64,000 nucleotides of DNA from Monoplex corrugatus (GCA_030674185.1 JAPXFY010000015.1:29366685-29430684), one strand, 5' to 3'; positions 21,631-32,825 are shown, counted from the first letter of the stretch. Program-made: numbers and translations. Notes: a model not told the origin generated them from the letters alone.

Positions 21631-22665
21631 CTCACTCGGGACGGAGAGTTTTTCCCCTTGCATTTCCCCAGGGACGGCCCATTTTGAAGGGTTAGGAAAA
21701 AAATCACAAAAAATATAAAATACAAAGGAACAAAATGAAACTTTCAGATCTGAATAATTACATGCTGGGTTAGTTCATGCCAAAATATTGAAGTTCTTCC
21801 TTGAATATTTCTTCTTCATGTGCCATGTTGAAAATACCCCAAATTTTGTTGTCAGGATCACCGTACAGTCACACACTCTGATCAGCTCCATGAACACACA
21901 AAGGTGAGAAGGCCAGAAGTGCTCATTCTGCTTGCCACTCAGTTCTCTTATGCCTTCTGTTATGACAATGGAATTTAGAAAGTCTTCTGTCACAAACTGA
22001 TTCAAGAAATCAAAGGGGGCGTGGCACTGAACTGGGACATGCAGGCCACAAGAGCCAGAGAACAGAGGCAAAGTGGGAGAAAAACTAAAATCTTCGTGCC
22101 AGTCATGCATGGGAAAGTGAATGAAAGCTCCATCAGACATGCGACTCACTGTGCTTGGCCCGCTGACCACTCGCCTCTTGTGACGTATATGCCCACCTCC
22201 CTCTCCCATTTTACTGTCGTCTGAAATTGGGTCACTGTCAATACCTTGTTGCTGGCAGCTTCCATCACTTGATACACTTTCACCATTATCTTCATTATGC
22301 TCCTCGATGTCCAATCCTTCAGTCTGAAGCACTTCAATCACTTCAGCAGCAGTAAAACGCCGTCGTGATCTACTTTGTTTGAAAACTCGTACTCGCCTGC
22401 GACGCCATTTTCGACACGAATGCAGATTAGCCAGTCGTATGGGGTGCCAAAGTCAATCGTTTCCCAACGAGTGTATTGCTACAGAATCTCACGAAGTAAC
22501 TTTCCCCTTGACACGTTTGCAGTGACCAGTGTGGCTATGGTAGGCATGCAAGGTCTAAAGGAGAGCGTAAAAAAATATTTAATTATCGAAACCGCTATTG
22601 CGTTCCGTCGTACGAAACCGTGCCTTTCATCACGACCGCTATAGCGTTCTGTCGTACCGAGTGAG
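21631..22665 (-). mobile_element. piggyBac element with internal deletion, copy 2
   Basis: It is bounded by TTAA (21627-21630 and 22666-22669) with the same CTCACTCGG ends as 12928-13974, inverted. It sits inside the interrupted I-type LINE. Its subterminal ACGGAACGC motifs (about 22590-22655) mirror copy 1. Confidence 0.85.
21775..22341 (-). pseudogene. piggyBac transposase N-terminal part joined to 3' end sequence
   Basis: The minus-strand frame is open for 188 codons from MIEVLQTEGLDIEEHNEDNG (complement from 22341). It runs through the acidic linker and FSPTLPLFSGSCGLHVPVQC to HAPFDFLNQFVTEDFLNSIV. This is the start of the piggyBac transposase domain. After GKQNEHFWPSHLCVFMELIR the sequence jumps to the element's right-end DNA, so the DDD catalytic core and the C-terminal Cys-rich finger are absent. 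Upstream RRRFTAA codons lie in frame-shifted sequence near 22365. If translated it could at most bind DNA; that is inference. Confidence 0.75.
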
Positions 22666-22734
22666 TTAATTCTCCTTTCACAAGACAGGCCCAGCTGCGT
22701 CTCACTAAGGTTTTTCTCTCCGGAGACTCTGGTC

Positions 22735-22979
22735 TTCCCTTCAGCCCCTTGGCTGTTGGTTTAGGATGTTTTTCTTCCAAGGTCAGACCGGATTTGTTGC
22801 ACTAGGCACGATCCATTTACATCGGTCATATTTCTTGATTATATATTTTCCCATTCAGTCGATCATATACTTATATTTTCTCTTATGCTAGGCACAATCC
22901 ATTTACATCAGTCATATCTCTTGATTACGGTATATATTTTCCCATTCAGTCGATCATATGCTTATATTTTCTCTTATGC
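22735..22979. repeat. Dispersed repeat with internal tandem duplication (86 / 92 bp)
   Basis: Two tandem units, 22802-22887 and 22888-22979, start CTAGGCACRATCCATTTACA and end TTATATTTTCTCTTATG. Unit 2 carries a short CGGTAT insertion. The same sequence occurs at 55560-55720, and inverted at 53905-54025. Confidence 0.8.
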
Positions 22980-23174
22980 ATTATTTAATACTACTTACTA
23001 GGGTACTTTACATTCAAAAAACTACTTTTAGCTAGTGCATCATAGTTTTAAGCCCTGGACCCTCTTCAGGATAAAACAATATTAATATGGCATGACCATT
23101 TTTCAAATTGCAAAATTCGTCTCACTTCCGCTCTGACATCATATTTACTCACAAACACATTATGTCATTTTAGT

Positions 23175-23345
23175 CAGTTTAGTCTTTTTCTCACACTGGA
23201 CGAAGCAGCAGGGAAGTTTCAGTCTTTTTCTCCTAATTTTAGTATTTGGTGTTTGTGTTTGTGATCTTACGCTTGACAAAGGCCAGTTGGCCGAAAATTT
23301 GCACCTATCTTGTCTGGTTGTGTTAAATACACATTCTGAATCTTT
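23175..23345. repeat. Dispersed repeat with CTTGACAAAGGCCAGTTGGC core
   Basis: The part 23262-23340 recurs at 43779-43852. The part 23210-23255 recurs inverted at 43668-43715. The shared end is TTAAATACACATTCTGA. Confidence 0.75.
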
Positions 23346-24480
23346 TTTGTTTTTTTTCAGGTTCCCGTTTGCTTGAATGCGGGTAGTCACACTTGTTTTG
23401 GATGTCCGATAGATTCAGATGGTCGACAGAGGGACAGGTGTTTTTCCCTTTAATTTTAAAAAAGTTTTTCACACTTTCTTTTTTGGAGTTCGGGACGTCA
23501 GTTTGGAGCAAAATTCTCTCCACAGCTGTCATTTACTTGTTTTAAAAACATACCTTGACTTTGCTCAGAGTTTTTGATGAGACTGAACACTGTCCGCTGG
23601 TGAGTTTGGAAGACATGACGTTGAGCTCTCTTGTGGTCTTGTTTTATTTGTTTACATTCAGAAGTAAACCACCATGTTTTAGGCATGTGCAGTTTCTTTG
23701 ACGATGTGGGAATTGCTTTTTTGGCACAATTTAGGATGACATGTGTTAGAGTGTCTACCGGGTCATCACTTTGCAGGACTTTCTCTTCCTTTCAATCGCT
23801 TTGGATGGTCCTTGCGAATAAATCCCACTTAGCCTTGTGAAAATTCAAGTGTTTTGGTAAGGATTCATGTTTGACATTTGTATTTGTTAAGAGAACTGGA
23901 AAATGGTCACTTCCATGCAGATCACTGAGAACTCGCTACTCATAGTCCAAGACCAGTGAAGCATCACACATTGATAGATCGAAACAGGAAAGTGTACCAT
24001 TTGCAAGATGAATGTAAGTCAGAGATCCATCGTTTTGACAGCGTAAGTCTAATTTGGAGATGATGTTTTCCAGCAAGAAAACATGGGTTGAAGAATCTTC
24101 ACTACCCCAAAGCGGGGAATGGCCATTCAAATCGCCCAACAAGAAAAAAGGTTTTGGAAGTTTCTCAATCAGATCAACCAGTTCTTTTGTAGCAGCAACA
24201 GATGGAGATAGATACAGAGACTCTGAGCAAATGGTTATGGTTTTGTCTAGAGATACCCTAGCTGCTACTGCTTGCAAACTAGTGTTCAGATTAACAAAGC
24301 TAACACGGCAAAGTAGCTGGAGCTCCTCTAAATTGGAGTTGACAACTCTTATGTTCCAATGGACAATACTCTTCATTTTTAGTGGAACAACAGAAGGTAA
24401 ATTCTGCACGAAGACAGCCAAGTAACATGCGAAGAGATCACTCATGACACTGGCATTAGTCGTGGATCATTTCATGTGAT
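23346..24480 (-). pseudogene. Endonuclease and linker of the I-type LINE, broken
   Basis: On the minus strand: MKSIVHWNIR near 24375, LNTSLQAVAARVSLDKTITI near 24290, LIEKLPKPFFLLGDLNGHSP near 24170 (LLGDLN is the endonuclease GDFN box), FDLSMCDASLVLD near 23960, PKTWWFTSECK near 23685 and KIKGKNTCPSVDHLNLSD near 23450. Frame breaks separate the blocks, including one before the S of LYLSPSVAA. The LINE sequence stops at the dispersed repeat near 23345 and resumes at 21600. Confidence 0.8.
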
Positions 24481-26243
24481 TTTAACAAGTAAATTTAGAA
24501 TGAGACATACTGCTGCAAGGTGGTCCCATACAACAGACGTACTGATGATAAAAATGGGTGCACGTCACTGTTGAACTTACTTAAAACTGGCTAGTTGTCA
24601 TCAGCAAGACCTCAAAATAAGGGTGACAGCGTTTTAAATTGGATAACTGCCATTGACAAAACCTGTTTTAGATGCAATAAACCAGAATCAAAGAGACAGC
24701 TGTCAGAGGAGTATACTACTGCTTCTCCAAGGCCCATCACGTTCTAAGCAAGAAAATTTAAAGATGACAATATGTAACTATGATAAAACTATATATTGAC
24801 AGTGTATCACAATCGAATAGGACTAAACTTTTAATCAAAACTACTACAGCCATTAAACCTAAATAAATAAGCTTCTATTAGGTACCGGCAGGCAAAATCA
24901 GGATAAACATGAAGAACTTAGTCTTAATACTGCTCGTACAGAACTTTTTAATAGAAACAAAATGAAAAAAAGTAACGTTCTATCTCTTTTCTTTCCTGAG
25001 ATAATGATATTTTAAGATGACACCTTTAACGTAACAAGCAAAAACTCTGTGGAAAGCTGTTTTTGATTATGTGTATTAAAAAAAAACAACAACTAGAGAT
25101 TTCATTTTAAAATAACTGATTCTTTGTAATATAGGGTTACATGAAAACAGAAAAGCAGGACATTTGCTCAGTTACAAAGAGAGTTACAAGGGAGCAAAAA
25201 TAGCAAAATGCGTATTTTTCATAAGTTCAAATTAGCACAGCAGGGTATGTTTACAGGTTCATACCTTGGAGAAGATGTGCTTTAATTGCAACTTATGTTT
25301 GTACTTTAATACAACTGTCTATATAGACATAGTCTAATTTTTTTGAAGATGAACAATAGCCACGTTTGTTTGTTATAGAGATCAAAACTTCATGCAATTG
25401 CCAAAATCGCCTGTGACGGAGGCACCAAGTTGACATAGGAGTACAAACAACTGTAACTTTTGAACCAGTTGATGGATTCACTTCATATTTGGACACAATA
25501 TACAGAATGCTGTCTTCTTTTACATTATTTAGTTGCATTCAAATTGAAATAAGGTATGAGGTCAATACCTCACTAAAATATCCAAATTTCATCAACCCAA
25601 TGTGAAATAATGCTAGTCACATCATGACAGATGGCCATTATAAAAGCAAGAACATGAATTTTAAGCTTGCCTACTTTCTAGCACTATAAACTTATGTCCA
25701 CTCTGTATTGATAAAGTGTGTCAGTATTTATGCTATACTTATAAATGATTTCATACACAAATGTCAGGGTTCCAAAGGGACCAATGTTGAAAAAGGACTG
25801 TGCGATTTGTGTTGACACAACAGGCATAGAGTTGTACTATTACTAGACTAGAGTAATACTAATACATGTGGTACTAGTTTGCTTTCTTATTTAACAAAAC
25901 AGGGTAAAACCTGAATTTGGATCTAATTTCATCCAAGTTGGCCAAACTCCAGGTTCCTCTGCTGGTTGATGAAGGGACCAACTCTATGTCTGACGAAATG
26001 ATGTACTTTCTGTGGACTACATCATGTTCTTCTCACCTAAAAAGTGTATCTTCTTTTGTAGAGAATTTATGTCTTTGAGAAGACCAAAAGATTGAGGCAC
26101 AGAAGACAACACCGGATTTCCTGAAAGAATCTGTGAACATGAAAGTCCAGTCTCTTCAAGGAAAGGGCTAACACTCAGTTATCTCCACAGTCTGAGAAAG
26201 AAAAGCTGTTCTCTGAGATGGGTGTGTAGTCTTCAATTTTGTC
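24481..26243. other. No gene seen
   Basis: AT-rich sequence without splice-supported exons. The part next to 24480 may be the 5' UTR of the antisense LINE. From about 25900 to 26243 it lies just downstream of a candidate 3' exon and may hold its 3' UTR on the minus strand. Confidence 0.4.
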
Positions 26244-26357
26244 TCAGTTTTGATGGAGATAGCGCAGTCTGGAAATTTCAGCAGATGGAAACAGTTGCTG
26301 GAGAAACTGTGCTGCCTCATCAATTGACTTGTTGCCCTGCTCCATTAGTAGCATCAC
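26244..26357 (-). CDS. Host gene, terminal exon
   Basis: After a consensus acceptor (TATGTCACCAG, 26358-26368) the minus strand encodes VMLLMEQGNKSIDEAAQFLQ, then QLFPSAEISRLRYLHQN and a stop. It starts in phase 0, which is the phase left by the exon at 26908-27047. Composition is that of a helical globular domain, with no transposon hallmark. Family not recognised. Confidence 0.6.
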   Translation of the reverse strand: MMLLMEQGNKSIDEAAQFLQQLFPSAEISRLRYLHQN

Positions 26358-26524
26358 CTGGTGACATAAAGGAAGACAGTGACTTTTATTGTATGTGTAT
26401 AGATGGAGAGAGATCAAATTTGTACTGCACATGTCTTCACAAGTATTGGAAAAGAAATGACTGAATACAAGACTGACAGTCTTTTGCGTTCATGAGCTGC
26501 AAGTCCCACATGTTTTCATTAACC

Positions 26525-26757
26525 AGGGCTTAAAACAGGAGGAGGAAAAAACCACTGAAACTAGGGGGGTCCGGGGGCAAATCAGGGCCATAATTTGCGC
26601 GCCGTTGCTATGAACGCTTGCAAGCCAATCACAGATGCCTTGCTCTTTTCGTTGTTGGTTGTTGTTTTTTTATTTGTTTTTTTATTTTTTATTATTTTTT
26701 TCATTTGACAAACCGAAATCGCCAAATTCCGCCCAGACGCGGAACGTTTTAAGCCCT
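26525..26757. mobile_element. hAT-type MITE in an intron
   Basis: The ends AGGGCTTAAAAC and GTTTTAAGCCCT are inverted repeats. The flanks CATTAACC and GATTAACG agree at 6 of 8 positions, fitting an 8-bp hAT target duplication that has decayed. It carries the GGGGGGTCCGGGGGC block near 26565 that is shared with the other hAT elements here. It has no coding capacity. Confidence 0.75.
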
Positions 26758-26907
26758 GATTAACGGCTTGTAACAGCCAAGTAGGAAGTCATATCGCTTT
26801 TGGACTTTGGGATCAGAAATAAAGTATATGTCTTCTACATGATTTGATCTCCTGCATGCCTACACACGAAGGTGGTCAGGCACTAACAGGTCTGCGGTTA
26901 AGTTCAC

Positions 26908-27047
26908 CTTGGAGATTGGAAATATCTCCACCTTTCCGTATTTACCCATCAGACCCAGACAGGATCCAAACCGTAGATACTCCCGTAAAGTTTTGATGCT
27001 CTGACTATCTGGTACTTGATTACCATACCCATCATATGCAATCAATG
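26908..27047 (-). CDS. Host gene, penultimate exon
   Basis: The exon is bounded by an acceptor (ATTTATTTAAG) and a donor (AAG|GTGAAC). The 140-nt frame reads LIAYDGYGNQVPDSQSIKTL, then REYLRFGSCLGLMGKYGKVE and IFPISK. It leaves in phase 0 into the 26357 exon. It needs one base from the exon upstream; the candidate exon ending at 27205 leaves phase 0, so at least one exon between is missing or misplaced. Confidence 0.55.
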
Positions 27048-27204
27048 CTTAAATAAATAAATGTTTCAGTAAATGTAATAGGATAGAAAGGGGAGATAAG
27101 ATAGCTGAACGTTTTTAACCTATTGATACTACAGATAAAAATTTGATGAAAATCAACCATAAACAGCCAAGATCTCTCTCCTGACAGTAAAACATAGTCT
27201 TTAC

Positions 27205-27270
27205 CTGCACATACTTCTGCTCAGTCTTCTTGATATGATACACTGTCCCATTTTGAATGATGATACATTG
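27205..27270 (-). CDS. Possible host exon with unclear acceptor
   Basis: A frame reading NGTVYHIKKTEQKYVQ ends at a donor (CAG|GTAAAG at 27203). The AA left over from the micro-exon at 27531 would complete the Asn codon if splicing joined at TGGGACAGTG, but the two bases before that point are AA and not AG. Nearby, a TTCAAAATGGGACARTGTAT block is duplicated next to a T run, so the acceptor may have been lost or rearranged. Confidence 0.3.
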
Positions 27271-27530
27271 TCCCATTTTGAATAAAAAAAAAAAAATGGA
27301 GATATTTGCAAATTCCCGTATGTGCACTTGTCATAATTTTACTTTTTGCAATCCACACTATATTCCCCCACTTCCTCATTTTATTTAATACCCTGCCTAA
27401 CCCTCTGCCCTTCTGGAAACATCATACTACATTTATTTAGTTTACAAACCTGCAGAAGCAAAGTGTTGTCTAGTGTCAACTGTGGGAGATTCAGACAACG
27501 GCCTTTTCCACTTGCCAGAAAAAAACTTAC

Positions 27531-27555
27531 TTCAGTTTGAGGAACTGATCATTTT
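27531..27555 (-). CDS. Host gene, 25-nt micro-exon
   Basis: The exon lies between a strong acceptor (GTTTATTGCAG) and a perfect donor (GTAAGT). Joined to exon 1 it keeps the frame: the split codon becomes Glu, followed by NDQFLKL, leaving two bases. Phase agreement with exon 1, about 2.5 kb upstream, is the main support. Confidence 0.55.
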
Positions 27556-27599
27556 CTGCAATAAACGAGACAAAACACTACTCTGATTTATACTTCAGT

Positions 27600-27850
27600 C
27601 TGATGCACACACAAACACCAACACCCACAAACACACACGCACCTCTCAAATTATGTACAAGTCACAAACAATTTATGTCAGAGTGGCACAATTCATTAAA
27701 ATACCAACAAACATAGCACATACACATATACGGTACCTAATACTGAAGTGCACACACAACACACACACACAAACATACACACATTCACTCACACACACAA
27801 ACACACACATGCGTATACACATGTAATACACACACTATATCCAACAACAC
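27600..27850. repeat. CA-rich simple sequence
   Basis: Degenerate CA units with short interruptions, in intron 1 of the minus-strand gene. Confidence 0.85.
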
Positions 27851-27894
27851 TTGCATTCTTGATCTACAGAAATAGTAGGTTTTATTATACATAA

Positions 27895-28105
27895 TCATGT
27901 TTACTTTGTAAACAATCATTCATAAAAAAAAATTCAGATTCTAAGGTATCTTATATATTATCATGTTTACTTTACAATCATTCATAAAAAAAAAATTCAG
28001 ATTCCAAGACCTTTTATATAAATTTTTAAAGAAATTAATCATCACTGATCTTATACTGATCTATATAACCATGTTTGATCTGTAAACATTCATAAAAAAG
28101 GGATG
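27895..28105. repeat. Direct repeats around TTCATAAAAAAAATTCAGATT
   Basis: Copies start near 27917 and 27985. Partial copies lie at 28088, 29048 and 29480, and several continue with GAAATTATTCATCACTGATC. They flank both minisatellite arrays. Confidence 0.75.
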
Positions 28106-28111
28106 ATGTCT

Positions 28112-28265
28112 TTGAGCCCCCGTCTCATTGGGCCCCCGTCTCTTTGGGTCCCCGTGTCTTTGAGCCCCCGTCTCTTTGGGTCCCCGTCTCTTTGAGCCCC
28201 CGTCTCTTTGGGCCCCCGTCTCATTGGGCCCCCGTCTCTTTGGGTCCCTGTCTCATTGTGCCCCC
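28112..28265 (+). repeat. 17-18-bp minisatellite (CCCCCGTCTCWTTGGGC type)
   Basis: About eight units of CCCCCGTCTCTTTGRGY occur head to tail. The plus-strand frame through them is a low-complexity Pro/Ser/Leu repeat and not a gene. Confidence 0.9.
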
Positions 28266-28767
28266 AAGTCTATATATGACCTTTTGGGCCTCCGTTACAA
28301 GGCCGAAAATGTCACACCGGGCCGGTCCAAAATGTATTGATGTATATGCCCGACCAGTGGTCAGTTAGGTCTATTTCACAGTTTGACAGCTAAATAGGCC
28401 AAAATGATCAATGCATACATACATACATACATACATATACACATACATACATTTACATTCATACATACTGACAGACTGACGGGCTCGTTTCAAGCTCACA
28501 CGCAAAACGCACATTGTTTATGGAGTTTTACCTATACTCAAAACTCTAACTATATGGTAGCTGGAATGCACAAATGTGGTCATTTTGAATTGGTGCGACA
28601 TTTTGGGTCGATCGACATTTTGGGCCTCTACTAAACATAATAAGTTTTAATAAAATTGCCTAGCAGTTTTCTCTGGGTGCTATTCCACAATTTTTAATCA
28701 ATCAAACACACACACACACACACACACATTTGCAGCAGCAGGGAACATAATTATCTTGTTTATTATG

Positions 28768-29040
28768 CTGGGGGCCCAATGACACGTTTTCTTATTACTA
28801 CAGAAAAGTGTGGGGGCCCAATGAGACGGGGCCCAATGAGACGGGGACCCAATGATACGGGGACCCAATGATACGGGGGCTCAAAGAGATGGGGGCTCAA
28901 AGAGATAGGGGCTCAAAGGACGGGGCCCAAAGAGACGGGGGCCCAATGACACGTTTTCTTATTACTACAGAAAAGTGTGGGGGCCCAATGAGACGGGGGC
29001 CCAATGAGACGGGGACCCAATGAGACGGGGGCCCAAAGGG
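28768..29040 (-). repeat. Same minisatellite, inverted array
   Basis: Units of GGGGGCCCAATGAGACG are the reverse complement of the array at 28112. A 55-bp interruption (GACACGTTTTCTTATTACTA start) occurs twice, at 28779 and 28949, so a larger unit was also duplicated. Confidence 0.9.
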
Positions 29041-29239
29041 CAAACCCCATAAAAAAAATTCAGATTCCAGGACTTTTTGTATAATTTTTTGAAGAAATTA
29101 TTCATCACTGATCTTAAACAGATCTACATAATCATGTTCTTCTTCTTCTTCTTCAGTGTTGAGGGCCCACAATCAAACTTGATTATTCTGGCGCAGATAC
29201 ATCTGGGCAGTAGACGTGTCTTTAGAGTTCAGTTTTAAT

Positions 29240-29402
29240 CATGATGATGGTGGGGTGGGGGTGGGGGTGGGGGGAACGAGGGTGATGGGCTGAGGAGGCA
29301 GGAGGGGGAAGAGGGGGAAGGGGGGATGAAGAGGGGTGGGGTGGGTGAAGAGGGCAGCAGGGGGGTGGGGCAGGGGCTCTGAGGGGAAGGGGGGCGGGGG
29401 GT
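29240..29402 (+). repeat. G-rich purine tract
   Basis: About 160 bp with many runs of three to six G on the plus strand and almost no C. It meets the usual pattern for G-quadruplex formation many times over. The proline-rich frame on the minus strand is a composition artefact. Confidence 0.85.
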
Positions 29403-30060
29403 CGGTCTAGTCTGGGGTTTTGGAGGCCCTTGACACGAATGTGTCAAGTGTTGTGGCCTCAACTGTTTGATTTGTAAACATTCATAAAAATAATTCAGAT
29501 TCTAACTTTTTTTTTTATAACTTTTAAAGGAAATTATTCATCGCTGAGAGTCAATATTTATGGAAAAGACGAACTGAAGTTGCCTGGCTTTCTCTCTTCT
29601 GAGAAAACGTGCGGTTTGTGATTCCTTCCTTCCTTTCCTTTGGTGCCCACGATCTTGAGGATGATCATTCCGGCACATAAAGGGGGGGGGGGGGGGGTGT
29701 TGTAGACACAGTCCATTCGTAAGCTCCGATCATTTCACTATTCTCATTGTCCGTAGCCATTGCTGAAATCCGTTACCGAAAGGGCCACGTGGTGTCCAGA
29801 AACTCACTGTTGGGCAGAGACTCGCGACACAAAAGCATCGACTGTTGCTGCCTCTACTGTTTTGTTGGGAAGATGGTTCCAGTCCCCAACAGTCCTGGGT
29901 AGAAATGAGCCACCTCTGTACTGAGTTCTGGTGTTGATGTTGATTGAAATGATTGTTGCCAGTTCTGATCAAATAGCTTAAAATCTATTCATCTAATCCC
30001 ACAGCAGAGTAAAACTTACTCATAAGATGAAAAAATGTGATTTAATTCATCCATACTTAC

Positions 30061-30121
30061 CGATATGTACTCGAATTTCTTCAAAAACTGACGGCACAGA
30101 ATCGAAAGTACTCGACGCCAT
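30061..30121 (-). CDS. Host gene, first coding exon
   Basis: The ATG sits in a strong context (ACCAAGATGGCG). The frame reads MASSTFDSVPSVFEEIRVHI and ends at a perfect donor (G|GTAAGT), leaving one base. The AAGATGGCG context also resembles a YY1 site at the start of genes. Together with the micro-exon at 27531 and the exons at 26908 and 26244 it suggests a small protein of roughly 120-160 residues. I do not recognise it. Intron 1 holds minisatellites and a G-rich tract; the last intron holds a hAT MITE. Confidence 0.6.
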
Positions 30122-30124
30122 CTT

Positions 30125-30945
30125 GGTTTGAGATCGGCAAACGATGGAAGTCGGTACTCATTCAAACCAAAGAGAATACTGCTATTCCTTTTTGTTCAAA
30201 CTGACAAAAGTCCATTCGCGACAGCGTATGAATGTGACTGTAACCATGCGCACACGAAAGAGTACACATTGTTTTATGTTTTCACCTGAAGATGGCATAT
30301 TTTCAAGATTCGTGTTCGTCAGAATTCAAACTTTTAGAACACCGTGCGTACAAAAGGGGTAATATCTTGCAAATGGTTAATCAAATCAGACTGACTGTTA
30401 GATATTCGATTTCCTTCATGGTCTGACCGACAATCTGATACTACATTAGGCCTATATAGCTATGCAATGCGAGTGTCGCGCCTTGGACTTTCAGTCGAAA
30501 AAGCGAGTGTCAGTTTGGGGCTTCACTCGGCCTCTACCAAATAGCGGCACAAACAGCGATCACACACACGGCCGGTATTTTGTCATCGTCCATTCACCAC
30601 ACACATTCAGTAATAACAAGAATACACTCGATTGAAAGAAGAGAAATGAATCTTTAATTATCTCATAATGGTTTAAAGTAGCGATGAGACAGCTGAATAT
30701 GCGTTTGATAAAAAACACTAAAATCGTCAATTTTTTATAATGATGTCAGCAAAATTACGTGCCTGCCGGTACCTACTTCTATGCGCTAAAGTTGCACTTT
30801 ACAGAAAATATTATACACAAAATCAGAACTCAAACAAAAATCAATAATAAACACATGACATGAAACAAAACAAAAGTAGGAATACAACAGCATCTTACGT
30901 ATGATTGGCGAAATCCACTCGCCCGGTCGCCCGAAGCGAGTAAAA
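30125..30945. other. Upstream of the minus-strand gene; no gene seen
   Basis: The part 30125-30250 probably contains the 5' UTR and promoter of the minus-strand gene. The rest has no supported exon. Confidence 0.4.
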
Positions 30946-30949
30946 AACC

Positions 30950-31380
30950 TGTCGGGCGAGTCAAAAATCAAAAACTACTAGTCCGCTGGGCGAGTGACAA
31001 TTCTGAGCCCTGCAGTTATAATTTATTTCGATTTTTCAAACTTTCCGATCTGCCGATTGATTTCATTGATCTGAAATGATCCAGTCTGCCCTGTCAACGT
31101 TCGCGCGAAAACGCGGCTATCTAGGGAAAGACAACTCCTGCTTCTCGTAGGCCTGTCAGTGAAAGGAGTCGATACGATACAATTCAGTGTTTACAGACCT
31201 TTTGCCCAATCCGTTACTTTTGGTCGAAAGGTTAGAAGCTTCAAATTAAGTACGGAAACCAGACAAAATAATACACCATATGTCTTAACGAGATCAAGGG
31301 ATAGGGAGGGGAAGAGAATGTGTATGCTATTAGCAAGGAAATTTGAGAGCCAAGAGCAAACTTGACGCATCACTTGATTA
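30950..31380 (+). repeat. Dispersed repeat, copy 1 (no hAT insertion)
   Basis: It matches the reverse complement of 43005-43660, including a GACAATTCTGA block, a TTTTTCAAACTTTCCGATCT block, GTTAGAAGCTT and GAGATCAAGGGATRGGGAGG. At 31240-31250 this copy is uninterrupted where the other holds a hAT MITE. Confidence 0.8.
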
Positions 31381-31815
31381 GATGATACGTCAGATAAATT
31401 AAAGGCACAGATACTTGATTTTTTTTTTTCGCATTATCTTCACTTGTCTCTCAGGACATACATTTCAGTTAGAATGGATTAAATATTTTCAAAGTGTTTT
31501 CACTGCACACTGAACTGCTGAAGTAAAAACAAAACAAAAAAACACAAACAATACGCCCCACTACCCCCCCCCCCCCATACACACACACACAAAAGAGACA
31601 TAAGCATACAACAACAAAAATGGTCTCATACTCTCTTTCTCTCCCTTACACACTCACACTTTAAAAGTAAGTGATTAAAATTATGAAAGGGGAAAATACT
31701 GCAGGATGACGTAGTAATTTGAAAAACGACCAGTTGGACTAAAATACACTTTGGCTACGTAAGCAAAAATATAATGATTATAAAGAGACACTGAACTATA
31801 GAATTCTCTCAAACT
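31381..31815. other. No gene seen
   Basis: Contains poly-C with short CA units near 31565 and nothing else recognisable. Confidence 0.5.
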
Positions 31816-32145
31816 TACACAGAGAACCCATGTAAACTTTGAGATCAGTCATCTGCCTTTTACATCTTCATGTTATCGCTTCATCACTTGATGATCACTT
31901 GATCTCCCACTGTTCACACCCCCCCCCCCCCCCCCCGATGAGTTTGCAGTGAAAATTTTACCCTTGTCATAACGATGGCTTATTCTTGTGAATATTTTTG
32001 GTCATCATCATAAAGAGAATTTTACTATTTTTCGGGGCAACATGCTGGACTAGTGAAAATATCTGCGGGCTAGTAGATCTTAAAATCCACCACTAGTCTG
32101 GCTGGATAGAAGAAAATGTTAATCTTCTCCAGGCTTGTTATGTAC
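31816..32145 (+). repeat. Large inverted repeat, left arm
   Basis: The arm (CTTACACAGAGAACCCATGT start) pairs with 32915-33238. The inner part, 32013-32105, is closest: it shares TTTTCGGGGCAACATG and TAGTAGATCTTAAAATCCA. A poly-C run at 31917-31936 matches a shorter C-rich spot in the other arm. Confidence 0.8.
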
Positions 32146-32825
32146 ATGTAAAGTATGAGAACATTCTTCCACATGAATGCATGCCTCACTGCCTGATACA
32201 GCCATACACAAACATAGTCACAGGTATATGATATACACATGCAGACAAACATAGATACACAGGGACTGGCAATTTACAGCTTCACAGTGGTACACATTCA
32301 TGAGCACATACACATGCAGACGGACAAACATCTAAGCAAGGACTGGCAAATGTACAGAAACTGATGCAGGCTCAAAACAACATTTTTACACATCAATGAA
32401 ACATGTATGCAAACAGCATTACCTAACACAACCAATTATACCAATATGATACAGACAACTGGATGAGAAAAAGAAAGGAAAAAGGTGTGAAATGTACTTA
32501 ACTATAATAGCTTGATATATCATGTAAATTTATCAAAGGAAAGAGTTCAGTCAACTGTAACAGCATGTGTCTTCTCTGCATAATTTGGAAATAGAACTAC
32601 TCTATTTGCTCTGTTCCCACTTTATCATGTCTTCATGACCAGGATGTTTTATGTCCAATGTGCACTCCTTTACATGTATATATAACATGTATACATTCAC
32701 ATGCACATACACATGTGTATGTTGGAATACAATTATTCATATTAGATGGAAAAAACAAAACTGCAACAATTTCAGCATTAAGAAAGGTATCCACCTCATT
32801 TCATCTTCACAAAGCAGGTTGTGAA

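Larger units (their letters stand above)
19913..24480 (-). mobile_element. I/Nimbus-type LINE with RNase H, antisense, interrupted
   Basis: Two parts of one LINE lie in order on the minus strand: endonuclease and linker at 24480-23345, then RT and RNase H at 21600-19913. Between them sit a dispersed repeat, a tandem repeat and the second piggyBac derivative. The RNase H domain after the RT places it with I-like LINEs. Confidence 0.8.

Noticed and set aside
28112..29040. CRISPR array
   Set aside because: Units are contiguous without unique spacers, and the genome is eukaryotic.
29235..29462. Proline-rich minus-strand frame
   Set aside because: Composition artefact of the G-rich tract.
30144..30362. 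Plus-strand gene diverging from the host gene's first exon
   Set aside because: A 72-codon frame without splice signals or recognisable features.
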